Both the position numbers and the translations under genes were made by a program. The notes below the pieces were generated by a model. That model did no database searches. It saw only the letters and a list, made by a program, of their open reading frames with translations, and was not told the DNA's origin. A stretch of 64,000 bases of DNA from Ascarosepion bandense (Eukaryota; Mollusca; Cephalopoda; Sepiida; Sepiidae): assembly GCA_037127315.1 (NCBI GenBank), contig JBBBDQ010000310.1:2055001-2119000 (forward strand), written 5' to 3'. Numbering within the stretch: the first letter of the stretch is position 1; every line of letters begins with the position of its first letter. Positions 55,898 to 64,000 of this stretch are shown piece by piece.

Positions 55898-56106
55898 GGA
55901 AAAAAGCAACGCATGACATAATTTATGGGCTTGTGCAAATATGTAGCAGAGCAAAGTTTGGGAGGTATGGTAAAAAAATGCTATAGGATATGGAGATGCG
56001 AAAAGTTATGATTGCCTACGTCCTGAATGGACACGGCACATAGAAGAAGAAGAAGAAGAAGAAGAAGAAGAAGAAGAAGAAGAAGAAGAAGAAGAAGAAG
56101 AAGAAT
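55605..56106 (+). pseudogene. RTE-like LINE C-terminal fragment with (GAA)n tail
   Basis: The plus strand reads 'LQYGSECWTVSSKMKERLET', 'TEMWLY' then a stop, 'RTLRMP', 'TEYVSNGEVLERI', and ends with the family signature 'cctgaatggacacggcacat' followed by (GAA)n at 56044-56106. A (GA)n array (55859-55895) interrupts it. Parallel to 63160-63562. Confidence 0.85.
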
Positions 56107-56217
56107 GCTATTCTGGCTGTTACAAGATTATTGTATTTCTTCTTGCTGTTTTCTATTTACAGTTCTCACAATTTAATTTCGGTTAATATTTTTACCTATC
56201 CTGTATCTAACACCGCT

Positions 56218-56219
<2 letters not shown>

Positions 56220-56278
<59 letters not shown>
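56220..56278. repeat. (ATCT)n microsatellite
   Basis: About 14 units. Confidence 0.95.
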
Positions 56279-57083
56279 TTTATTGTTTACAATTGTTTAT
56301 TCTCTAGGAAGTAATAAATTTCAAAAGGTTATTGATTTAAAACATTTCATTAATACAAAAGTATGAAGTTTGTCTTTGAAAAGATGTGGATGTCCTTTAA
56401 CTAGATTAGAAAACTAGTAGTTTTTCATTTTGTTTTGTTTTGTTACACACTTGGGATCGGGAGCTATGGAAAACATTTGAAAAGAGAGAAAAATATATAT
56501 TTTCAGACTTTTAATATCTAATGCTGTTTAATTGCCAGCATGATTTCCAATTCGTCCAGAGGAATTTTACATTTTTATGAAAACAAAACAATCTCATATA
56601 AATGATACCCGCATTGAATAAATGCACAAACACACTAAATATCTATTTTAGTTTATTCTTGTCGTTTTTAATTCGAAAATAACTTAATTAACAAATTTAT
56701 GTTGCCAGACTGACAATGACGTATTTACTCAAGATTCCTTTCTTCCTCAAGGCAATGATTAGAAATAAAGACCGGAACGTGTAGTAGAAAAATTAACGAC
56801 TAGTCGCTTATTGATTATTCGTTGTCTATATCTCGAGTGAGATCATGTCGCAGATCTGAAAGATAACGGCTATATTCGAACAGTCTACGTGCGGACCGGG
56901 CGGTATGTTGACAAAATTCCAAAGGAAATAAATATATTATTTGTAAGAAAGATAAAAAATGTAATGCTTCTTCCTATCGACAATTTGTATTTTTCATCCT
57001 TTTTTTTTTCCTTTTTAACAAATTTAAGAGACCAGCCATGTTAAACAATATTAAAATATAAATTCCTAAAAGCCTGATAGCAT
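56279..57083. other. no gene recognised
   Basis: AT-rich, unassigned. Confidence 0.4.
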
Positions 57084-57172
57084 TCGAGGCGATGGCACAG
57101 TGGATATTGGAGTCTATTAAATTTGTGCTAATTTCCTCTAGTGAGTCATGAGTTCGGTCTCGGAATAAAGGC
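57084..57172 (+). mobile_element. possible tRNA-derived SINE or tRNA pseudogene
   Basis: Exact A box TGGCACAGTGG at 57093-57103 and B-box-like 'gagttcggtctcgg' at 57150-57163, about 48 bp later. The start 'gaggcgatggcacagtggat' resembles the start of SINE family 1 ('gttgtggtgcagtggatatc'). Without a body match it may be a different SINE or a relic. Confidence 0.45.
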
Positions 57173-57757
57173 ACTATTAAGAACTTATTCTTTTTTAAAT
57201 GTAGGCAAATTCACTTGAGTTACATCAAACTGATAACTAGTAATTCATTTCAGTCGAGACAGAAATCATTTGAGATTTCCATGAATGCTAGCTTAATTTA
57301 TATGTCAATTAAAGATACTAAAATAGTGTAAATATATAAATATCAAATGCATATAAAATCTAATCATTTCTGACGTATGTTGAACTGCTGAAAGGCTTGA
57401 AATAAGATTGGCTGTATGTAAAAGCACTAGGCTTGATAATTCTGGAAAGCAAATGATATCAACCTCATGTCAAAGTTAACTTCTGTGTTCGTGAGTAAGT
57501 GGAATATAGTCGGTATAGGTTTTCTACTTTTTTAATTGAACTTTTTTATAAGTGAAATAAAATATTGAATTCATAATGTTACTAAAATACTTACTTATGA
57601 GTAAAACGGTTGAATAGTTGGGTCGCAATGAAGGGAAATGAAAATATCTCAGTAAACCAATGTATTTATATGAGAGATTTCAAGAAACACACCATATATT
57701 TTAGAATCTAAGGCATACATGTTTATAAGACACACGCTTATTTTAAAAACAAAATTT
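57173..57757. other. no gene recognised
   Basis: AT-rich, unassigned. Confidence 0.4.
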
Positions 57758-57832
57758 TGGAAGAATATCATGGATCGAGCACGTGAGCAATGATGAGGTT
57801 TTGGAAAGGATGGAAACGAGAAAGAAATGAAC
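57758..57832 (+). mobile_element. RTE-like LINE scrap
   Basis: The plus strand reads 'WIEHVSNDEVLERMETRK' in frame within 70 bp ('WIEHVSNDEVLERME'), the segment found at 63270-63320 as 'EHVCNDGVLERMQTRRK'. Confidence 0.6.
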
Positions 57833-57891
57833 ACAAAAAGTAAATTACTACAAAGAGTGGATTGTTAACCCATTTGTTTGTACTATTCTTA

Positions 57892-57892
<1 letters not shown>

Positions 57893-57930
<38 letters not shown>
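57893..57930. repeat. (TA)n microsatellite
   Basis: Uninterrupted TA run. Confidence 0.95.
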
Positions 57931-57932
<2 letters not shown>

Positions 57933-58178
57933 CTCTACTTTCGTACTTTCGTATAGAGCACTTTACTGTTAAGGTTTTCGTCTTGGTTTTTTTTTATATT
58001 TCAAACAAGCTCTTGACGCATTATTCTTGTGCTTGGTTTGTTTCTTTTTTTTTCTTCCTCTTTATTTAACCTTCGAGGTAGTCCTCGTTGGGTTATTGAC
58101 GATTTAAGTTACTGATAGGTTAGCATTGCTTTTTCGGACATTAGTCCATAATAAGTAGTGCTGCTTTATTGTAATTAC

Positions 58179-58236
<58 letters not shown>
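58179..58236. repeat. (TA)n microsatellite
   Basis: About 29 TA units. Confidence 0.95.
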
Positions 58237-58240
<4 letters not shown>

Positions 58241-58567
58241 AGGGAATTGTACCCACAGAAATTACTAATAGATCTGAAGAGTGTGGACGTCATTGTGATA
58301 TAACCCGAGGAACCTTTCGGCCAACACTTGTCAAGGGTCACGTTGGCAAAGTTTATGAATAGGTAAGAAAGAGGACACAACAGAATGGAAAATTGGAAAA
58401 TTTTGCACTACTGGGAGCTGATGGAATTACGCTTAAAAATAAATTTATTGAGGAAATTTAAAACGTAAGGGGGGTGTAAACATATGAATTCCACAGAGTG
58501 AAAATAAAAAAGAAAAAAGGTTACACTCATAGACTCACCAGTAGTTGCAAAGAGCGTAAGAATTGCT

Positions 58568-58589
58568 CTTTCTGCCTGCACAGGCAGAA

Positions 58590-58591
<2 letters not shown>
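58568..58591. repeat. perfect 11-bp hairpin before a (TA)n array
   Basis: 'ctttctgcctg' and its exact complement are separated by 'ca'. The next base begins (TA)n. Confidence 0.9.

Positions 58592-58654
<63 letters not shown>
58591..58654. repeat. (TA)n microsatellite
   Basis: About 31 TA units directly after the hairpin. Confidence 0.95.
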
Positions 58655-58656
<2 letters not shown>

Positions 58657-59559
58657 GTATTCATTATTGTGATAGTTATGGATATTTGTTAAATGAATAT
58701 ATGCATTTAAAATGTTCCCGATGCAGTTTGTATTGTTAATTCGTTAACCCCTGCTTTACTGTTCAATATTACGAAGATCTTTAAAGGTGTATCTTTTTTG
58801 TTTGTTTGGAGGGGCAGATGGGCCTATACACCTAAGAATAAACTGCTGTATTTTTATTTCTATTCTGGTAAAATTTCTATCATTTCAAAGCGCAATAAAT
58901 ACTATTTATAACAATGAAGCTCATATTTCGCTTCGAACGAGCTGAAAGGTTGAGGTAATTATATTTTTTAAATGATTATTGATTTTGCAGAATATGTGAC
59001 GAATCCTTAGCGTATGTTATGAGTTATATACATTCTAAAACCTAATTGTCTAATTTACGTCTTGAAGGAAAATATTATTTCCAATGTTGTTGAAAATAGT
59101 TTCAGAAGTCTGTTACATACATTTGTCTTTCTCTTTGTTTATATCAGTATTTCAAGGGGGTGCTGAACTTATTTTGGCCCTACCCATTTCCCTAAATATC
59201 ACCAAATTGCCAAACGTGAGAAATATTTTTGGATACACTTCTTCATCAAACTTAAGAATTTCCTCCGGCCTTTTTCAGATGTATGTCGACCCGGGTAACC
59301 TGACATACACCTGAAAAAGGTTGGAGAGCACAACGGTTAAAATGCGAAAACAGCAAGAAAAATAGTTCACCTATAAAACGTGTAAATAATGATAGCTCCT
59401 CGTCTCAGAAATAGCGTTTCATTTCATACATATTGAGATTGACATATTTTGAAAGGGAACATTTCAAAATGTCTTTTGATACAGTTAATAATAATGAATT
59501 TGAAATGAGTTTCCGTTAAAATTAAAAATGGAGCAAAATGCTATTTTTTAAATTTGTGT
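58655..59559. other. no gene recognised
   Basis: 59255-59330 contains 'tttttcagatgtatgtcgac' and the near-complement 'acctgaaaaagg', a small dyad. Otherwise unassigned. Confidence 0.4.
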
Positions 59560-60300
59560 TCACGCTAAATAAGGACCAAGAACCACTCGGGTTAGAGGAT
59601 CATTGAAGGAATTTACCGTGTGAGCGTTAAGAGGCTCAGTTTAAGACAAATAAGAAAGATAACGGTTAAATTGAGATTGTAGTGGTCGAGAGAGCATCCT
59701 TTCGAGAGTCGCTTCCACAAAGTAGCGATTCGTGGGAAGAAGCTTGTCGAGTAGAACTTATTGCTCATTCATTGAATAGGAAGGTAACGAGAGGGATAGA
59801 ATTAGAGGGTTGGAACTAAGCAATATAGCTCGTCTGAACATTTTCTGTGGAAATAGCGATGGAGTAGCTTGGAAGATTTTATCAGCAGGAATGGTTTATA
59901 GGATAGAAAATCATTAATCACTTACCAGGCCGTGTTGACGCCTTTAGATGCTGAATACTGTGCAACTCCAGTATAGATTTAGCAGTAGAACTTCATTTTC
60001 GGTCTAATCTGGCTTTTGTAAAGATAGAGTATATTAGGAGGAATCAAGTACTTACTGGATCGATATAGGTAACCGAACAATTTTCGAGCATTTTTAGCAA
60101 TGGATCGTATATTTAAGTTCCACGAGATTTGAAGTGAGATTCAGTCCCGTAGACGTTCAAAGCAAGGGATCGCCTTGAGAGGAAACCGTTCATTGCGACA
60201 GACGAAAATTCAGGGTCTGATCGGGGATGATGTAAAATTACTAGTTAGATATGGGATGTATTGAATGTGACAAGCCAATTTTTTCCTCATTAAGCTATTA
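59560..60300 (-). pseudogene. second Jockey-like LINE type, C-terminal part
   Basis: The minus strand keeps, in shifting frames, 'ARKLFGYLYRSSKYLIPPNI' and 'LYLYKSQIRPKMKFYC', then 'RYFHRKCSDELYCLVP' and 'PRIATLWKRLSKGCSLDHYN'. These correspond to 'VGSLCRARMFFPPESILHIY', 'KSAIRPCMEYCC', 'KYFHGFCSNELKLLVP' and 'RTSRLWNSLP' of the better preserved LINE at 36947, but differ enough to be a separate family. Closer to the remnant at 14260-15620. Confidence 0.75.
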
Positions 60301-60367
60301 AAACTAGATCAGAAGAGGGATCAGCTGCCCGACTCTGGTCATCTAGAATTTTGGATGTGTACATATG

Positions 60368-60681
60368 TCAGTCGGTCAGTTAAGTGCCATACGTGATACA
60401 CGCTTGGGCGATCATGTCTCGAAAGAGACATGACTGACTGGGCAGAAGATTATCCTGCAGTGGGTTTCTGCAGTGCTTTCTGCGGTAGACTGGTTGCCGA
60501 CCAAGGCTATAGAACCCAATCTGTCCTGCTATTTGACCCATAACTGGAAGGAAGAGACGGATTAATACCTTTCCCAAGGGTATTTGAACGTAAGTGAATA
60601 CAATGGATTCAACTGGAATTCGAACTCGGCTCCCCGGTTTCTCGTTCCGAGCCGATATCCACTGTACCACAACGCACATCC
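60368..60681 (-). mobile_element. tRNA-derived SINE (family 1), full length, minus strand
   Basis: The complement carries 'gttgtggtacagtggatatc', B-box-like 'gagttcgaattcc', and the family body and 'actgaccgactga' tail. The A box has one change (TGGTACAGTGG). Its 5' end lies right beside the RTE-like 3' fragment at 60684. The overlapping 100-codon frames on both strands are products of this SINE and are not genes. Confidence 0.92.
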
Positions 60682-60683
60682 GC

Positions 60684-61007
60684 ACATATGTACCGATACT
60701 TAAAAAGGAAATTAATACTGAGCATCAGGAAGAGACAACTGAAGCTCCTGGGACACGCAATGAGGAAGGAGAGCCTGGAGAACCTGATACTGACTGGCCA
60801 GATAGAAGGAAAGAGAGACAGAGGAAGGCAGCGGATAACATATTTGCAGGGCCTGATCAGGTGGATGACGGAATGGAGGTTGTCAGAAGTAACAGGAGCA
60901 AACATACTAAGAGCCACAAGGGATAGGAAGACGTGGAGAACCATGATCGCCTACGTCCTGAAGGCACAGGGCACGTAGAAGAAAAAGAAGAAGAAGAAGA
61001 AGAAGAC
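60684..61007 (+). pseudogene. RTE-like LINE 3' fragment with (GAA)n tail
   Basis: A 96-codon open plus frame reads 'ILSIRKRQLKLLGHAMRKES' and 'LENLILTGQIEGKRDRGRQR', then 'WRTMIAYVLKAQGT' and the stop, followed by (GAA)n at 60978-61007. This is the intact last ~90 residues of the family, with 5' truncation at 60684 exactly next to a SINE. Confidence 0.9.
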
Positions 61008-61034
61008 ATGTGTACTATATGAACATATGTACAT

Positions 61035-61080
61035 ATGACTTCCAGTTGAATTCCTTGCATTCACTTACCCGCAAATACCC
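61035..61080 (+). mobile_element. SINE family 1 scrap
   Basis: 'cagttgaattccttgcattc' and 'acttacccgcaaataccct' match the interior of the SINE at 43700-44010. The fragment ends abruptly at the AT-rich repeat. Confidence 0.7.
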
Positions 61081-61640
61081 TAACTTTTAACTTGAATTTT
61101 AATACATAAAAAGTTTTCTTAAAATTTTTATTTTAGTTTTAATTGGAAGCTAAATGGTTAAATTTAATATTTTTAGGAAACAAAATCTTATGGTGCATTT
61201 CAACCAGAAATTATACTGATTAGAATCTAAAATTTTCAATTTCTTTTAAGTTTTCAATTTTTTGGCCATTTTTGAACGATCAACACATTTTTAAATAAAG
61301 GTCAATTCTCGGTTTTAAAAATATTGCAAAATAAAATATACATCTGTAACACATTATTTTTGAAAAGTCAGCAAATGTAATGTTAAATCAATCTGATTTA
61401 CACAAGTATCACTTATTTATAGCATGAAATAAATTGAGTTGAACTTCTTACCTTTTCGCCTTATTTGAAATGTGTTGACAGCTTGACAGTTGCGAGATAA
61501 GATAAGTGTATGGTTATCACAAGTGATATAATTGTACAAATTTTTCCTGTAAGGAGAAGAAACCCTGAAACACATGACCTTTTAATGCGCGAATATATTA
61601 TTGGTTTTTATTCACAAAACGAATAATTCACAACATAAAC
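61081..61640 (+). repeat. AT-rich repeat family copy
   Basis: Matches 7480-7810 and 44390-44690 through 'aaggtcaattctcggtttta', 'aataaaatatacatctgtaa', 'caaatgtaatgttaaatcaa' and 'tctgatttacacaagtatca'. No coding frame. Confidence 0.7.
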
Positions 61641-61975
61641 ATGTGAAAAAGTTCGATAAGCCACAAAAAATCTTTATATCAAAACACTTGAAATATGTCT
61701 ATGTAAAAATGTTCACAAGGGACCTACTATCTGAAATAAAATATTAAGTCTAATACTTATTTTATGATGATTTCCACGAGCTTGAATTTGTACGTCTTTC
61801 TTTTTCGGTTCTCCAGGAACAATGAGAGTGATTGACGTTCCCGCCTAGCAATGAAGGGAATGGCACGTAGAAGGAGAAGTCAGTCGTCGCGATATGTCGT
61901 AATCTTTTTCCTTTTTGTACATCTAAGGCATGCTCAGCAACAGGATGTATAAAAGGAAAAGATGGCACACTAATA
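61641..61975. other. no gene assigned
   Basis: The LINE may begin within this stretch, but no domain is legible before about 61950. The 68-codon minus frame has no motif. Confidence 0.4.
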
Positions 61976-63562
61976 CTAGAAAAAGAAAAAATATTTCAGA
62001 GATGGGACGAGTACATCGGCGATCTCTTCCACGACAACAGAGAGCAACCAATAATGCGCAAAACTACGAATGGACCAGAAATATTAAAAACCGAAGTGGA
62101 ATCGGCAATGGCTAAATTAAAGAGAAACAAAGCAGCGGGAATAGACGGGATTGTAACAGAGATGTTGATAATCCTATAGGCTTTGGCATCGAGAGACTAA
62201 CAGAAATAATAAACGAAATCTACAGCAGCGGCAAAATACCGGAAGACCTAAGCACATCAATCTTCCTAACACTACCTAAGAATCCAGATGCAAAGTAATG
62301 TGAGCTCCATCGAACAATCAGTTTAATGAGCCACATAACAAAACTCATCATCCGGATTCTGATGAACAGAGCCCGCAGGAGAATCGACCGAGAGATAGTA
62401 CAGAAACAATGTGGATTCGTTAAAGATACCAGAACGAGTAATGCGATATTCATGCTCAGAATGTTATCTGAACGAGCAATACAAATGCAGAGGGACCTTT
62501 ATCCGTGCTTTATAGACTACGCAAAAACGTTTGACAAAGTACAACACAGGAACTTGATAGAGATGCTCGACAACCTCAAAATTTTATGGAAAAGACGTTA
62601 GTATAATCAAGAATCTATATTTGCAGCAAACCGCTTGTGTACGGACAGGAGGTGAACTCTGCAGGTTTACAAAAATAGAAAGGGGCGTAAGACAAGGATG
62701 TGTTTTCACAAGGATGTCTTTTCAACCTGTACAGCGAAGCAATTAAGAGTGAAATAAAAGCCTTGCTAGAATTCGTCATTGGATGCCACAATCTCAACAA
62801 TATCCGATACGCGAATGACACAGTGCTGATAGCAGACACGAAAAGGAAAATACAGGGCCTTCTACAAAAGTTAGCAAAAGAAAGTGTAAAGAAAGGATTG
62901 AGCATAAACCTCAAGAAAACTGAATGCATAGTAATCAGCAAAAAGAGGAGACCAATATGCCAACTGCAAGTTGGAGAATCTAAAATAAAACAAATAAAAT
63001 ATTTCAAATACTTGGAAAGTGTTTTGACAGAGGATGGCAAATGCGACACGGAGATCTAAAGACGCATTGGTATGGCTAAAAAGACTCATTTCAGAAGCTA
63101 GCCAGAGTCACTGAAAAACAGGAAAATCTCATATTGAAACAAAGAAAAGTGTGCTGGATTCCTATGTGATATATATCCTTTTGTATGGAAGTGAATGTTG
63201 GATGATCTCATCAAAGATGAAGGAGATGCTTGAGGCAGCAGAAATGTGGTTTTACAGAAGGATGCTGAGGACAGAGCACGTGTGCAACGATGGGGTGTTG
63301 GAAAGGATGCAAACGAGAAGAAAACTGATAATGAATATCAGGAAGAGACAAATGAGGTTCCTAGGACACGTAATGAGGTAGGAAGGTCTGGAGAACTTGA
63401 TACTCACAGGTCGGATAAATGGAAGAAGAGACAGAGGAAAGCAGCGCGAGACGTAGTTGCAAAGTCTGAGCAAACGGTTGACGGAGCGGGGCTAGGAAAA
63501 GATACCAAGAGAAAAAGATGGAAGTCCATGATCGCCTACGCCCTGAAGGGACAAGGCACATA
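61976..63562 (+). mobile_element. RTE-like LINE, RT to 3' end
   Basis: Largest RTE-like copy, lacking the endonuclease (5' truncated or diverged). The plus strand runs from the segment between endonuclease and RT to the C-terminus, in several frames, and ends at 'aagggacaaggcacataaag', the family 3' signature. A (GAA)n tail is poor here. Shares its C-terminus with 16125, 27216, 55605, 57758 and 60684. Confidence 0.88.
61976..63562 (+). pseudogene. RTE-like reverse transcriptase pseudogene
   Basis: In order the plus strand shows 'FQRWDEYIGDLFHDN', 'KLKRNKAAGIDGIVTEML', 'MSHITKLIIRILMNRARRRI', 'QCGFVKDTRTSNAIFMLRML', 'YPCFIDYAKTFDKVQH' (first catalytic Asp in FIDY), 'IERGVRQGC' (about 62675-62700), 'NIRYANDTVLIAD' (YADD box changed to YAND), 'KYLESVLTEDGKCDTEI', 'LLYGSECWMISSKMKEMLE' and 'RKRQMRFLGHVMR'. 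The catalytic loop Asp to Asn change and multiple frameshifts make it inactive. Open stretches are 62326-62601, 62700-63059 and 63151-63381. Confidence 0.9.
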
Positions 63563-64000
63563 AAGAAAATACGAAAAATAATCATCTGACAATTGTTAAA
63601 AAGAAAAAAATATAAAATTTCACACACGAAAATAACCTTAAAAATCTTCGAACAAGTCTTTATTTAATAAAATAAACTTTAAAACTCTTATGACGGACAT
63701 CAACCGGATTACTTTCAAAAGTTATAACTTTGCACAAGTTATAAGAATTAAATATTAATTCAGATATTTTTCCGTCGAATCTCAAAGAAAATAACGTATT
63801 TTATTTAATTATGCATGCATCAATTAACAAAAATATGATTTTATGATTTTTATTGAATTGTTTTTGCATGATACGGTCCGAATTTTCCGTATGTTCACAT
63901 TCAGTATTGTATACATTGCTTTAGGAATCTATATTTATATAACTGTAAAAAAAAAAAAAAAATGAAAGGAACACTCATCAAATTCAAAAGTATTCGGGAT
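63563..64000. other. no gene recognised
   Basis: AT-rich with an A16-type run at 63948-63962. Nothing assigned. Confidence 0.4.

Noticed and set aside
54287..56278. CRISPR-like arrays from regularly repeated ATCT units
   Set aside because: These are uninterrupted microsatellites without spacers in a eukaryotic genome.
60380..60944. Several 100-111 codon frames on both strands
   Set aside because: They fall in SINE family 1 and in the antisense of the RTE-like C-terminus. Only the 96-codon plus frame is a real element fragment.
1..64000. A multi-gene biological system (defence island, biosynthetic cluster or similar)
   Set aside because: Every coding trace with a recognisable motif belongs to a transposable element. 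No cluster of host genes or operon-like arrangement is visible.

Overview
The window is eukaryotic, AT-rich, non-coding-looking DNA made mostly of decayed transposable elements and microsatellites. I found no host gene, no functional tRNA or rRNA gene, no CRISPR array and no bacterial-type operon. Element content (two tRNA-derived SINE families with short-repeat tails, RTE-like and Jockey-like LINEs, a Penelope-like element with a GIY-YIG domain, mariner and Tc1 copies, very many (TA)n, (CA)n and (ATCT)n arrays) fits a mollusc, most likely a cephalopod such as an octopus. That is an inference from repeat style, not a database match.

Layout. 331-600 holds an inverted fragment of an AT-rich repeat. 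631-4646 is an old but structurally complete Ty3/gypsy LTR element on the minus strand: two diverged LTRs, polypurine tract, gag zinc knuckles, protease, RT, RNase H and a DD35E integrase. 6408-9240 is a copy of an AT-rich, apparently non-coding repeat family, split by a 741-bp TG...CA element (6495-7235) with a 4-bp target duplication, best read as a solo LTR. 9432-11478 looks like a non-autonomous Helitron carrying a nested long-inverted-repeat element (9790-10945) with a TA duplication. 12474-12825 is a perfect 33-bp palindrome abutting a truncated SINE. 13300-16632 holds LINE debris and a 1-kb segment bracketed by ~190-bp inverted repeats. 19200-21180 is a Penelope-like element (minus). 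25140-27860 holds LINE fragments and another inverted repeat. 28980-29850 is a Jockey-like 3' fragment. 30749-31126 has a small foldback element and a second SINE type. 32101-36527 has a ~420-bp direct duplication, a dead mariner with a CA microsatellite inside its transposase, and an inverted repeat.

36738-39806 is the best preserved coding unit: a Jockey-like LINE (minus) with an open 679-codon RT frame and an intact YADD box, disabled only by a few frameshifts and a stop in the endonuclease half. 43385-45640 and 47600-49070 are more copies of the AT-rich family, one with a full SINE inserted. 49114-51774 contains SINE, RTE endonuclease and a complete Tc1-like element with TA target duplication. 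55600-63562 contains further RTE-like and Jockey-like fragments, SINE copies and an RTE-like RT whose YADD box reads YAND.

Nothing here works as a cooperating gene set. The value of the window is in nested insertions, target-site duplications, several large inverted repeats, and an AT-rich repeat family that I cannot assign to a known class. I do not see a convincing new biological system.
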